A stretch of DNA of 22,738 nucleotides, taken from the NCBI GenBank assembly GCA_036159995.1, contig JAYYEI010000063.1:1-22738 (forward strand), given 5' to 3'. The notes beneath the pieces were generated by a model. That model had not been told where the DNA came from. It did not search any database and saw only the letters and a list, made by a program, of their open reading frames with translations. The translations under genes were made by a program, and so were the position numbers. Shown here piece after piece: positions 15,457 to 22,634 of the stretch (position 1 is its first letter; every line of letters begins with the position of its first letter). Origin of the DNA: UBA8752 sp036159995. Lineage in GTDB: Bacteria > Bacteroidota > Bacteroidia > Flavobacteriales_D > Sanyastnellaceae.

Positions 15457-16155
15457 ATGATCCTCCTGCTGGAGACCGCCACACTCAACTGCTCGGTCGC
15501 CTTGGCGACGCCGGAAGGAGACTGCGTGGCCCGCCGGGATGAAGCCGGAGAACGCCACCAGCATGCCGAACGGCTCCACGTGCTGATCGACGAGGTCCTG
15601 CGCGAAACCGCCACGGAGCGCAGCGCGCTCACTGCCGTGGCCGTCGGGTGTGGCCCCGGCTCCTTCACCGGCCTCCGAATCGGTACGTCCGCCGCCAAGG
15701 GCATCTGCGCGGGCCTCGGCCTTCCCCTGGTCGCCCCCTCACCGCTACAGGCCTTGCGGCACCTCGGTGGACGATCTCACCCCGACCTCCTAGACTCGCC
15801 GGAGCGCATCCTGCCCGCCATCGACGCCCGCCGCATGGAGATCTTCACCCTCGACGCCGAGGGTCGGCCCACTGCGGCCATCGTGGACGGCGGTTTCGCC
15901 CCGGAACTGTCGGAGGGTCCCGCCCTGTTGATCGGCGACGGTGCCGAGAAATGCGCCGAGACCCTCGCCGCCCATCCGGCCGACTGGCGGTTCCAAGCCG
16001 CCTACCCGAGCGCGGCCGACCTCCTCCCCGAGGCCCTGGAGCGGCTCCGCGATGGCCGCACAGAGGACGTGGCCGACTTCGAACCGTTCTACCTCAAGGA
16101 CTTCATCCCGGGCACTCCGAAGGATCCGCTCGGCCTCCGCACCCCTTCCGCATGA
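15457..16155 (+). CDS. tsaB: tRNA threonylcarbamoyladenosine biosynthesis protein TsaB
   Basis: TsaB is the non-catalytic partner that dimerises with TsaD and works with TsaE in making t6A37 in ANN-decoding tRNAs, in the cytoplasm. At 232 residues the protein has the expected length. It shows the ASKHA fold start MILLLETATLNCSVAL (1-16), a HAERL motif (36-40) and the strongly conserved GCGPGSFTGLRIG (64-76), followed by KGICAGLGLPL. 'PAIDARRMEIF' marks the second subdomain. It begins three bases after the adaptor gene and its stop overlaps the next ATG by four bases (ATGA). Linkage of tsaB with a TolC/HlyD pair is one I know from flavobacteria and is probably positional rather than functional. 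Confidence 0.94.
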   Translation: MILLLETATLNCSVALATPEGDCVARRDEAGERHQHAERLHVLIDEVLRETATERSALTAVAVGCGPGSFTGLRIGTSAAKGICAGLGLPLVAPSPLQALRHLGGRSHPDLLDSPERILPAIDARRMEIFTLDAEGRPTAAIVDGGFAPELSEGPALLIGDGAEKCAETLAAHPADWRFQAAYPSAADLLPEALERLRDGRTEDVADFEPFYLKDFIPGTPKDPLGLRTPSA

Positions 16156-16580
16156 TTCGCCCCCTCCTTTGCCGCTCGGCCGGCCTGCTCGCCCTCGCCT
16201 TCCTGCCCCTCTCCGGGTGTGTCGACACCCCGGGCGTCATCCCCTACGTGGATGTCCAGGTGGACCTCAACCTCAGCCTGCCGGCCTACAACAACCTCAA
16301 TTTCCCCAACAACTGGCTCTACATCTCCGGAGGCAGCCGGGGCCTCATCGTGTACCGCTACACGTTGGACGAGTTCGTGGTGCTGGACCGCCACGCGACA
16401 TGGGACGTGGGAGCGGGATGCCAATGCACCGTTTCCCCGGACGGCTACACCATCGAGGACCCGTGCAGCGGGTCGCAGTGGTACATCTTCGACGGGTCCA
16501 TCATCCAGGGCCCGACCACCGCTCCGCTCGAGCGGTACACCACCACCTGGATTCCGCCGGTGCTGTCCATCCGGAACTGA
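16152..16580 (+). CDS. Rieske-fold-like lipoprotein lacking the cluster ligands
   Basis: This 142-residue protein has a lipoprotein signal: hydrophobic 8-20 then lipobox Leu20-Ser-Gly-Cys23, so it is probably lipid-anchored in the envelope. The middle reads like the Rieske fold: 'GLIVYRYTLDEFVVLDRHATW' (64-84) lines up with the strand before CxH, and PCSGSQW (104-110) followed by DGSIIQGP (114-121) and PL lines up with the second motif (CxxHGSxF...DG...GPA..PL). The histidine of that motif is Ser106, the first CxH motif is absent, and only Cys90, Cys92 and Cys105 remain. A normal 2Fe-2S Rieske cluster is therefore not expected. I know similar hypothetical lipoproteins in Bacteroidota but no function. 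It overlaps tsaB by four bases and is followed by a strong terminator. Confidence 0.75.
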   Translation: MIRPLLCRSAGLLALAFLPLSGCVDTPGVIPYVDVQVDLNLSLPAYNNLNFPNNWLYISGGSRGLIVYRYTLDEFVVLDRHATWDVGAGCQCTVSPDGYTIEDPCSGSQWYIFDGSIIQGPTTAPLERYTTTWIPPVLSIRN

Positions 16581-16609
16581 CGGACATTCGGCCCCACCTC
16601 CGCGCACGA

Positions 16610-16637
16610 AAAAGCCCCGGCCTGAGCCGGGGCTTTT
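16610..16637. terminator. Bidirectional rho-independent terminator
   Basis: Perfect 12-bp stem AAAAGCCCCGGC / GCCGGGGCTTTT with tetraloop CTGA. The A and T tracts at its ends make it work in both directions, ending the tsaB/lipoprotein unit on the plus strand and ahcY (stop at 16660) on the minus strand. Confidence 0.93.
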
Positions 16638-16659
16638 CGATTCGAATCGAACAGGCCGA

Positions 16660-17979
16660 TCAGTAGCGGTAGGCGTCGCCCTTGAAGGGACCATTGACCG
16701 GAACCCCGATGTAGTCGGCCTGTTCCTGGCTCAGGATCTCCAGATCCACGCCGATCTTCTCGAGGTGGAGTCGGGCCACCTCTTCGTCCAGGTGCTTGGG
16801 CAGGGTGTACACCTTGTTCTCGTAGTTGCTGCTGTTCTTCCACAGCTCGATTTGAGCGATCGTCTGGTTGGTGAAGCTGGCGCTCATCACGAAGCTCGGG
16901 TGACCCGTGGCACAACCGAGGTTGACCAAGCGGCCCTCCGCCAGCAGGATGATGTCGTTGCCGTCCACCGTGTACTTGTCGACCTGCGGCTTGATGTTGT
17001 CGTGGGTCGAGCCGTAGTTGGCCTTGAGCCACGCCACGTCGATTTCGTTGTCGAAGTGGCCGATGTTGCAGACGATGGCCTTGTCCTTCATGGCGCGGAA
17101 GTGGGCCTCGGTCACGATGTCCTTGTTGCCCGTCGCGGTGACCACGATGTCGGCCTCGGCACACGCATCGACAAACTTCTTGACCTCATAGCCTTCCATG
17201 GCGGCCTGCAGGGCACAGATGGGGTCAATCTCACTGACGATCACGCGGCAACCTGCGTTGCGAAGGCTGTCAGCAGAACCCTTGCCCACATCTCCGAAGC
17301 CGGCGACACAGGCGACCTTGCCGGCCATCATGATGTCGGTGGCGCGGCGGATGGCGTCCACACAGGACTCCCGGCAACCGTACTTGTTGTCAAACTTGCT
17401 CTTGGTGACGCTGTCGTTCACGTTGATGGCAGGCATCGGCAGCGTGCCATTCTTCTCGCGCTCGTAGAGGCGCAGGACACCGGTGGTCGTCTCCTCGGAG
17501 ATGCCCTTGATGCCGCCGGCCAGTTCCGGGTGCTTGTCGAGGATGACGTTGGTGAGGTCACCGCCGTCGTCGAGGATCATGTTGAGGGGCTGGCGCTCTG
17601 GGCCGAAGAACAGGGTCTGCTCGATGCACCACTCGTACTCCTCCTCCGTCATGCCTTTCCAGGCGTAGACCGGGATGCCTGCAGCAGCGATGGCCGCGGC
17701 GGCGTGGTCTTGGGTGGAGAAGATGTTGCAGCTGGACCAGGTCACGTCCGCGCCGAGCTCCACGAGGGTCTCGATCAGAACGGCCGTCTGGATGGTCATG
17801 TGCAGGCACCCGGCAACCCGGGCTCCGGCGAGGGGCTTCTCGTCGCGATAACGGTCCCGAAGGGCCATCAGACCCGGCATCTCGGCCTCGGCGAGTTGGA
17901 TTTCCTTGCGTCCCCACTCGGCGAGGTTGATGTCCTTGACCTTGTAGGGCAACTGGGTGGTGGTGTTGGTGACGCTCAT
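16660..17979 (-). CDS. ahcY: S-adenosylhomocysteine hydrolase
   Basis: AhcY splits S-adenosylhomocysteine to adenosine and homocysteine, relieving product inhibition of methyltransferases; it is cytoplasmic and NAD-dependent. The 439-residue protein carries the family blocks: 'AGCLHMTIQTAVLIETL' (56-72), catalytic Asp138 and Glu162 (SEETTTG), NDSVTKSKFDN (188-198) with Lys193 and Asp197, the NAD motif GFGDVGKG (227-234), His308 (NIGHFDNE) and the C-terminal Lys-Tyr tail (FKGDAYRY), in which the tyrosines complete the neighbour's NAD site. The ATG at 17979 is chosen because upstream in-frame codons run into the promoter and across the divergent gene. It is divergent from the phosphopantetheinyl transferase gene, a neighbourhood I know from other Bacteroidota. 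No riboswitch-like structure is visible in the roughly 20-base leader. Confidence 0.97.
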   Translation of the reverse strand: MSVTNTTTQLPYKVKDINLAEWGRKEIQLAEAEMPGLMALRDRYRDEKPLAGARVAGCLHMTIQTAVLIETLVELGADVTWSSCNIFSTQDHAAAAIAAAGIPVYAWKGMTEEEYEWCIEQTLFFGPERQPLNMILDDGGDLTNVILDKHPELAGGIKGISEETTTGVLRLYEREKNGTLPMPAINVNDSVTKSKFDNKYGCRESCVDAIRRATDIMMAGKVACVAGFGDVGKGSADSLRNAGCRVIVSEIDPICALQAAMEGYEVKKFVDACAEADIVVTATGNKDIVTEAHFRAMKDKAIVCNIGHFDNEIDVAWLKANYGSTHDNIKPQVDKYTVDGNDIILLAEGRLVNLGCATGHPSFVMSASFTNQTIAQIELWKNSSNYENKVYTLPKHLDEEVARLHLEKIGVDLEILSQEQADYIGVPVNGPFKGDAYRY

Positions 17980-17999
17980 GCGTTCGCTGGAATTTGCGG

Positions 18000-18007
18000 C
18001 AAAGATA
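18000..18007 (-). promoter_or_regulatory. ahcY promoter -7 box TATCTTTG
   Basis: Read on the minus strand this is an exact TAnnTTTG match, 20 bases before the ahcY ATG. A TTG followed by a T-run lies 23 bases upstream and may be the -33 element. It sits in an AT-rich pocket between the divergent genes. Confidence 0.6.
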
Positions 18008-18041
18008 GCCGTGGCTTTTGGGCTGAAAAACAAGGACATCA

Positions 18042-18049
18042 CAGCTTTG
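18042..18049 (+). promoter_or_regulatory. Possible promoter box CAGCTTTG for the phosphopantetheinyl transferase
   Basis: One mismatch to TAnnTTTG, with TTTTG ending at 18020, 21 bases upstream, as -33 element. It lies 27 bases before the ATG at 18077 and would fire away from the ahcY promoter, the two overlapping within about 50 bases. Confidence 0.4.
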
Positions 18050-18076
18050 CACCTGTTTTGTTTCCTTGCGTGTCCC

Positions 18077-18640
18077 ATGCCCGGAATTCCCCCATCCATG
18101 CCCCCGGAGGCTGACGGTTGTGAACTCATCGCCCGTCGGGCCTCGGGAACCCTGGCCGAACAGCGGGCCGCCCTCGCCGCCTTGATGGCCGATGCGGGGT
18201 GGCCCGAACCCACCCGCGAGGACAGCGGGCGGCCCCAAATGGGCGACCGCTACTGTAGCCTCTCCCATGGAGGGGGCTGGGTGGCGGCCGTACGGGGAGA
18301 CCGGCCCGTTGGGGTCGACGTCGAAGGCGCGACGGACCGCCTGCGGAAGGTCCGGGCGCGCTTTGTCGGTCCTGCGGACCAGCCGGTCCTCGAGCAGTTC
18401 GGCGACACCCTAGACACACTGTGTCGGCTCTGGACCGCCAAGGAGGCGGTCTTCAAGGCCTTCGGGACCGAGGTCGACTTCCTGACCGGCATCCAATGGA
18501 CGCAGGTCTCCGACGACGGCGCTCGGCTCATCGCCGTGCAGCACGACGTGGAGCTGACCTTGCGATGGGAGGCGCTGGACGAATCGGAGACCACCACGTG
18601 GATGGCCCTCGCCGTGGCTTTGCCCAAACACCGGGCATGA
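18077..18640 (+). CDS. 4'-phosphopantetheinyl transferase superfamily protein
   Basis: This cytoplasmic enzyme transfers the phosphopantetheine arm of CoA to a carrier-protein serine (ACP or a synthase carrier domain). In 187 residues it shows SLSHGGGWVAAV (61-72), the metal motif VGVDVE with Asp81 and Glu83, and WTAKEAVFKAFG (119-130) with Lys122, Glu123 and Lys127. These are the three signature blocks of the Sfp/AcpT superfamily. Its short length lies between AcpS (about 125) and Sfp (about 225), as in many Bacteroidota members; substrate is not decidable. An alternative start is the ATG at 18098. Longer upstream reading into the ahcY promoter is discounted because it would run over the divergent promoter. 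The stop TGA merges with the A-tract of the terminator shared with rpmH. Confidence 0.9.
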   Translation: MPGIPPSMPPEADGCELIARRASGTLAEQRAALAALMADAGWPEPTREDSGRPQMGDRYCSLSHGGGWVAAVRGDRPVGVDVEGATDRLRKVRARFVGPADQPVLEQFGDTLDTLCRLWTAKEAVFKAFGTEVDFLTGIQWTQVSDDGARLIAVQHDVELTLRWEALDESETTTWMALAVALPKHRA

Positions 18641-18642
18641 AA

Positions 18643-18666
18643 AAAGGCGCCCTGCTGGACGCCTTT
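18643..18666. terminator. Rho-independent terminator shared by rpmH and the transferase gene
   Basis: Ten-bp stem with tetraloop. On the minus strand AAAGGCGTCC / GGGCGCCTTT pairs fully (one G-U) and is followed by a run of six T, so it ends rpmH. On the plus strand one C-A mismatch weakens it, and TTTCTAAG follows. Confidence 0.8.
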
Positions 18667-18693
18667 CTAAGTTGTTTTGCTTCGGTTTGATTT

Positions 18694-18861
18694 TCAGCGC
18701 TCAATGCCTTTGTGGCGGCGCTCATCGGAAACAGACAGCTTCTTGCGGCCCTTCCGGCGCCGAGCAGCGAGAACCGCACGACCAGCGGCCGAAGACATGC
18801 GCTCGCGAAAGCCGTGCTTGTTGCGACGCTTGCGAACCGAGGGTTGAAAAGTCCGTTTCAT
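18694..18861 (-). CDS. rpmH: 50S ribosomal protein L34
   Basis: L34 is a small, very basic protein of the large ribosomal subunit. The 55 residues show the nearly invariant pattern MKRTFQPSVRKRRNKHGF followed by RMSSAAGRAVLAARRRKGR. The C-terminal extension KKLSVSDERRHKGIER makes it slightly longer than the E. coli protein (46), as is usual in this phylum. The ATG at 18861 is clear from the family's MKRT start; longer in-frame reading to 18945 crosses the promoter. In most bacteria rnpA follows directly; here the gene ends at a terminator and the next gene is convergent, so rpmH is monocistronic. Confidence 0.97.
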   Translation of the reverse strand: MKRTFQPSVRKRRNKHGFRERMSSAAGRAVLAARRRKGRKKLSVSDERRHKGIER

Positions 18862-18888
18862 GACGATGGATTTCGAAAATCGGGAGCG

Positions 18889-18896
18889 CAAAGATA
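18889..18896 (-). promoter_or_regulatory. rpmH promoter -7 box TATCTTTG
   Basis: Exact TAnnTTTG on the minus strand, identical to the ahcY box, 27 bases before the rpmH ATG. No clear TTG lies at the -33 distance. Confidence 0.55.
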
Positions 18897-18976
18897 GGCA
18901 ACGACTCGAGAAATCCCGCCCCTTTGGGCACTTCGCCATCCGCACCCCGGATTGACCACCGCAAGATGCGGCAACC

Positions 18977-18984
18977 TAGCTTTG
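18977..18984 (+). promoter_or_regulatory. Promoter TAGCTTTG for the ABC exporter
   Basis: Exact TAnnTTTG with a TTG 22 bases upstream (18952-18954) as -33 element. Transcripts from here cannot include the TTG at 18952, which moves the likely start of the exporter gene to the TTG at 19009. Confidence 0.6.
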
Positions 18985-19008
18985 GCGCCGCAACGGAACT
19001 TCTTCCTT

Positions 19009-20895
19009 TTGGCCCGACGCAGATCCGCCCCGACCGACCCCCATGCCGAGCCGCCCCACAAGGGCAAGCTCAACCGCGATGGCGTCCGTCAGTTCCGGCG
19101 CATCACCCCCTACCTCCGTCCGCACCGCATCAAATTTGCCGTTGGCATCGTTTTGATCACGCTATCGGGCGTGCTGACCCTCGTTGTGACCCGCCTCTGG
19201 GGCCAACTCGGCGGCGTCGGGGTCGACTCCACGGCAGGGCAGGGCGGATTCGAATTGCCCCTGCCCATTGATGCGGGTGACCTCCGGCAGATCGGCGTGG
19301 CCATCTTCCTGGTGCTCGTGGTCCAAAGCGCCCTGAGCTTCATCCGCATCTGGCTCTTCGGGGAAATCACCACGCGCATGCTCAAGGCCCTCCGCGAAGA
19401 CGCCTTCGCCGGGATGATCACGCAGCCAATGGCCTTCTTCGACACGCGGCGCGTGGGCGACCTCGGCAGCCGCATCGCCGCCGACATCGAGGCCATCCGT
19501 GACACGTTCACGGTGGTGCTCGCCGAGCTCGTTCGCCAGACCATCATCATCGGAGGCGGTCTGCTCGCCCTCATGACCTTCAGCTGGAAATTGACCCTGC
19601 TGATGCTGGGGACTCTGCCCGTGGCCATGATTGCCGCCATGGGTTTCGGCAGGTTCATCCGCAAGCTGTCCAAGAAGACGCAGGACGCCGTGGCCGGCTC
19701 CAACACCATCGTCAGCGAGACCCTCACGGGCATCGTGAGCGTCAAGGCCTTCGCGCGGGAGGCCTACGAACTGGCACGATACCGCGACCGCGTCGAGGAG
19801 GTCCGCGGCATCGCCCTCCGCACCGCCCTGTGGCGCGGCGCCTTCGCGAGCTTCATCATCGTCATGATCTTCGGCGCCATCACCATCGTGCTGTTCCAGG
19901 GCGCCAGCATGCTGAAGAGCGGGGAGCTCAACTCGGAGCAATTCTTCAGCTTCCTCCTCATGACCGGCCTCGTGGCCGGCAGCATCGGGGGCATCGCCAA
20001 CATCTTCGGCGACCTCCAACGTGGCTTCGGCGCCATCGAGGAGGTGATGGACCTCATCCAGCGCGACCGCGAGCCCGTGGACCTCGAGGAAGAAACGGCG
20101 GCGTCCCCCCAGGGCCGCGGCCTGGCCGTCCGCTTCGACGGCGTGGGCTTCCATTACCCCAACCGGCCGGACGTCCGCGTGCTCGACGGCATCGACCTCG
20201 AACTCCGGTCCGGAGAGACCCTCGCCCTCGTCGGCGGGTCGGGAGCCGGCAAGAGCACGCTGGCCAGCCTCGTCACCGCCTTCCGCGCCCCCACCGACGG
20301 CACGCTGACCGTCGACGGCATCCCGGTGGCGGAGCACGGACTCTCCGCCCTGCGTCGGCGCATGGCCCTCGTTCCCCAGGAAGTCATCCTCTTCGGGGGG
20401 AGCATCGAGGAGAACATCCGCTACGGCCGTCCCGACGCTTCAGAAAACGAAGTCCGCCAGGCCGCCGAGGATGCCCTCGCCCTGCCGTTCATCGAGGCGT
20501 TCCCGGACGGGTTTGCCACGTTGGTCGGCGAGCGCGGCGTGCAACTCTCCGGTGGGCAGCGTCAGCGCATCGCCCTCGCCCGAGCCTTCCTGCGCGACCC
20601 AGAGCTACTCCTGCTCGACGAGGCCACCAGCGCCCTCGACGCGGCCAGCGAAAAGGCCATCCAAGAGGCCCTCGACCGCCTTATGCAAGGCCGCACCTCG
20701 CTGGTCATTGCCCACCGCCTGTCCACCGTCCGTTCAGCGGACCGCATCGCCGTCATGGAGAGTGGCCGCATCGTGGAAATCGGCGACCACGAGACCCTCA
20801 TGGCACAGGGTGGCCGGTACCGGGAATTGGTTGAACACCAACTGGAGGGCACAAGTGGTTCCGCCACACCCGATTCGGGCGAGGCCGCTTCGTAA
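19009..20895 (+). CDS. MsbA-like ABC exporter (fused membrane and ATPase domains)
   Basis: This is a half-size ABC exporter of 628 residues that acts as a homodimer in the inner membrane. The six-span transmembrane domain covers about 35-335, with the coupling region 'FFDTRRVGDLGSRIAADIE' (143-161). The ATPase domain (about 370-612) has Walker A GGSGAGKST (409-417), Q-loop Gln457, signature LSGGQ (513-517), Walker B LLLLDE (533-538) and switch His569, all intact. It is closest in layout to MsbA and lipid or multidrug exporters, so lipid A or phospholipid flipping is possible, but drugs or peptides are not excluded. The TTG at 19009 is chosen as start because the promoter box at 18977-18984 lies downstream of the other in-frame TTG codons, and MARRRS...KLNRDG resembles starts of relatives. 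It precedes gmd by eight bases. Confidence 0.93.
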   Translation: MARRRSAPTDPHAEPPHKGKLNRDGVRQFRRITPYLRPHRIKFAVGIVLITLSGVLTLVVTRLWGQLGGVGVDSTAGQGGFELPLPIDAGDLRQIGVAIFLVLVVQSALSFIRIWLFGEITTRMLKALREDAFAGMITQPMAFFDTRRVGDLGSRIAADIEAIRDTFTVVLAELVRQTIIIGGGLLALMTFSWKLTLLMLGTLPVAMIAAMGFGRFIRKLSKKTQDAVAGSNTIVSETLTGIVSVKAFAREAYELARYRDRVEEVRGIALRTALWRGAFASFIIVMIFGAITIVLFQGASMLKSGELNSEQFFSFLLMTGLVAGSIGGIANIFGDLQRGFGAIEEVMDLIQRDREPVDLEEETAASPQGRGLAVRFDGVGFHYPNRPDVRVLDGIDLELRSGETLALVGGSGAGKSTLASLVTAFRAPTDGTLTVDGIPVAEHGLSALRRRMALVPQEVILFGGSIEENIRYGRPDASENEVRQAAEDALALPFIEAFPDGFATLVGERGVQLSGGQRQRIALARAFLRDPELLLLDEATSALDAASEKAIQEALDRLMQGRTSLVIAHRLSTVRSADRIAVMESGRIVEIGDHETLMAQGGRYRELVEHQLEGTSGSATPDSGEAAS

Positions 20896-20903
20896 ATTGC
20901 CTC

Positions 20904-21998
20904 ATGGCCAATCGACGCGCCCTCATCACCGGAATCACCGGTCAGGATGGGGCCTATCTGACGGAACTGCTGCTGGAAAAAGGATACGAGGTGCATGGCA
21001 TCAAGCGCCGTGCCTCGTTGTTCAACACCGACCGCATCGACCACCTCTACCAGGACCCCCACGACCGGGACATCCGGCTCAAACTGCACTACGGGGATCT
21101 GACCGATTCGACCAACCTCATCCGCATTGTGCAGGAGGTCGAACCCGACGAGATCTACAACCTGGCGGCGATGAGCCACGTGCGGGTGAGCTTCGACACC
21201 CCGGAGTACACCGCCAACGCCGATGGCATCGGCACACTCCGCCTGCTTGAGGCCATGCGCATCCTCGGCATGGAGAAGGACGTGCGCTTCTACCAGGCGT
21301 CCACTTCGGAACTGTACGGCCTCGTGCAAGAGGTACCCCAATCGGAAACCACCCCCTTCTACCCGCGGAGTCCCTACGGCGTGGCCAAGCTGTTCAGCTA
21401 CTGGATCGTCAAGAACTACCGTGAAGCATACGGGATGCACGCCTCCAACGGCATTCTCTTCAACCACGAGAGCCCGCTGCGGGGGGAGACCTTCGTGACC
21501 CGCAAGATCACTCGGGCCGTGGCCAAGATTTCCCTAGGTCTGCAAGATTGCCTGCACCTCGGCAACCTCGATGCCCAGCGCGACTGGGGACACGCCAAAG
21601 ACTACGTTGAGGGCATGTGGCGCATGCTTCAGCAGCCGACACCGGACGACTACGTCCTGGCCACGGGACGCACCGTCAGCATCCGCAGCTTCGTCGACAT
21701 GGCCTTCAAAGAGGTCGGCATCGACATCGACTGGAAAGGCGAAGGCGTCGAGGAAACCGGCACGGACCGGAAGACCGGCAAGACGCTGGTCGCCGTCGAC
21801 CCCCGCTACTTCCGGCCGACCGAAGTCGAGCTGTTGGTCGGCGACGCGAGCAAGGCCAAATCGGTCCTCGGGTGGGAACCGAGTCACACCCTAGAGCAGC
21901 TCTGTGCTGAAATGGTGGCCTCGGATGTCGCGCTCTTCAAACGGGACAAATACCTGCTGGACGGCGGACACGACATCCTGAACCAGCACGAGGCCTGA
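20904..21998 (+). CDS. gmd: GDP-mannose 4,6-dehydratase
   Basis: Gmd is a cytoplasmic NADP-dependent short-chain dehydrogenase that converts GDP-mannose to GDP-4-keto-6-deoxy-mannose, the substrate of Fcl and of GDP-rhamnose or perosamine routes. The 364-residue protein shows GITGQDGAYL (10-19) for NADP, the catalytic Thr134 and Glu136 (ASTSELYG), and Tyr158 and Lys162 (YPRSPYGVAKL), each two residues later than in E. coli. The loop 'NHESPLRGETFVTRKI' that shapes the tetramer and NADP site is intact. It follows the ABC exporter by eight bases and may be read from the same transcript; a TAAATTGC just before the ATG resembles a promoter box but contains the exporter stop codon. It converges on the nuclease gene with three bases between stops. 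With fcl at 1456-2400 the GDP-fucose route is complete. Confidence 0.97.
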   Translation: MANRRALITGITGQDGAYLTELLLEKGYEVHGIKRRASLFNTDRIDHLYQDPHDRDIRLKLHYGDLTDSTNLIRIVQEVEPDEIYNLAAMSHVRVSFDTPEYTANADGIGTLRLLEAMRILGMEKDVRFYQASTSELYGLVQEVPQSETTPFYPRSPYGVAKLFSYWIVKNYREAYGMHASNGILFNHESPLRGETFVTRKITRAVAKISLGLQDCLHLGNLDAQRDWGHAKDYVEGMWRMLQQPTPDDYVLATGRTVSIRSFVDMAFKEVGIDIDWKGEGVEETGTDRKTGKTLVAVDPRYFRPTEVELLVGDASKAKSVLGWEPSHTLEQLCAEMVASDVALFKRDKYLLDGGHDILNQHEA

Positions 21999-22001
21999 TC
22001 C

Positions 22002-22634
22002 TCACAGAGGCTGGACCTCAGCGCATTCCCCCGTGTCGCAATAGAAGACGAAGCCTCGCACCGGCCGGGACTCGGTGTTGGCCAGGGCCGTCATGTAGCC
22101 CCTCACCTGATCCTGATGCTTCTTTCGCTTGGCGTCGGTCACCTTGGTGACGGTCTTGAAGTCGATGACGTCGACCCCATCGTCCCGGAGCACCACGCGG
22201 TCCGGCCGGACCAATTTGCCATCAGCCGCGACGAGTTCGCGCTCGTTGTGCACGGTCCCGGACCCATCGAACCAACGCGACATCACCGGGTCGGACACCA
22301 CCTTCCGGACCAGGGCTCGGACCCGGTCCCAATCCGACCTCGAACAGCGCGTCCAGGGCCAGGGCCGCTCCAGCACCCGGTCCACATCGCCCGCGTGAGT
22401 GATCCGTGCGAGTTGACCGTGGACCGCCGTCCCGAGGGCCTTGGCGTCCATCGTGCCCAGCGCCGGTCGGTCGAGGTCGCGCTTGCGGCCGGCAATCACT
22501 TCCCCGGAAATGCCGTAGAAGCGGAAGGCCTTCAAACTGTGGATCTCCGGCCCCTTTGCACGGTCGACCTCGAGCGGAAGTGAGGCTTCGAAATCCAGGG
22601 TCCGAAAGGGCCGCTGGGTAAGGTCGCACCCCAT
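22002..22634 (-). CDS. RecB-type PD-(D/E)XK nuclease domain protein, possibly a broken helicase-nuclease
   Basis: This 210-residue protein carries the complete RecB nuclease motif set: GTAVHG with His72, NEREL (130-134), RPDR with Asp145, VIDFK with Asp158 and Lys160, and QVRGY (Gln176...Tyr180). That pattern and the stretch 'GTAVHGQLARITHAGDVDRV' are what I expect at the C-terminal end of the roughly 1000-residue UvrD/RecB-like helicase-nuclease of Bacteroidota. Here an in-frame TAA at 22683-22685 lies upstream of the ATG, so no helicase part is connected in this frame; only about 68 residues precede His72. Either this is a stand-alone nuclease, a frameshifted gene, or the nuclease was separated. 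It probably cuts DNA ends in repair if active. There is no terminator between it and the convergent gmd. Confidence 0.72.
   Translation of the reverse strand: MGCDLTQRPFRTLDFEASLPLEVDRAKGPEIHSLKAFRFYGISGEVIAGRKRDLDRPALGTMDAKALGTAVHGQLARITHAGDVDRVLERPWPWTRCSRSDWDRVRALVRKVVSDPVMSRWFDGSGTVHNERELVAADGKLVRPDRVVLRDDGVDVIDFKTVTKVTDAKRKKHQDQVRGYMTALANTESRPVRGFVFYCDTGECAEVQPL

Noticed and set aside
17957..18076. N-terminal extension of the phosphopantetheinyl transferase
   Set aside because: It would read across both divergent promoters and into ahcY antisense; the ATG at 18077 gives a normal protein.
16219..18114. 631-codon plus-strand frame running through the lipoprotein gene, the terminator and ahcY
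   Set aside because: It crosses a perfect-stem terminator and is antisense to ahcY; no recognisable domain.
17980..18213. N-terminal extension of ahcY beyond the ATG at 17979
   Set aside because: It would cross the promoter box at 18000-18007 and the divergent gene, and the AhcY family starts near residue 1 of the chosen protein.
18952..19008. N-terminal extension of the ABC exporter from TTG 18952
   Set aside because: The promoter box at 18977-18984 lies inside it, so the usual transcript would not contain that start.
20893..20900. TAAATTGC as a promoter box for gmd
   Set aside because: It includes the stop codon of the exporter gene, has no -33 element and lies three bases from the ATG; chance is likely.
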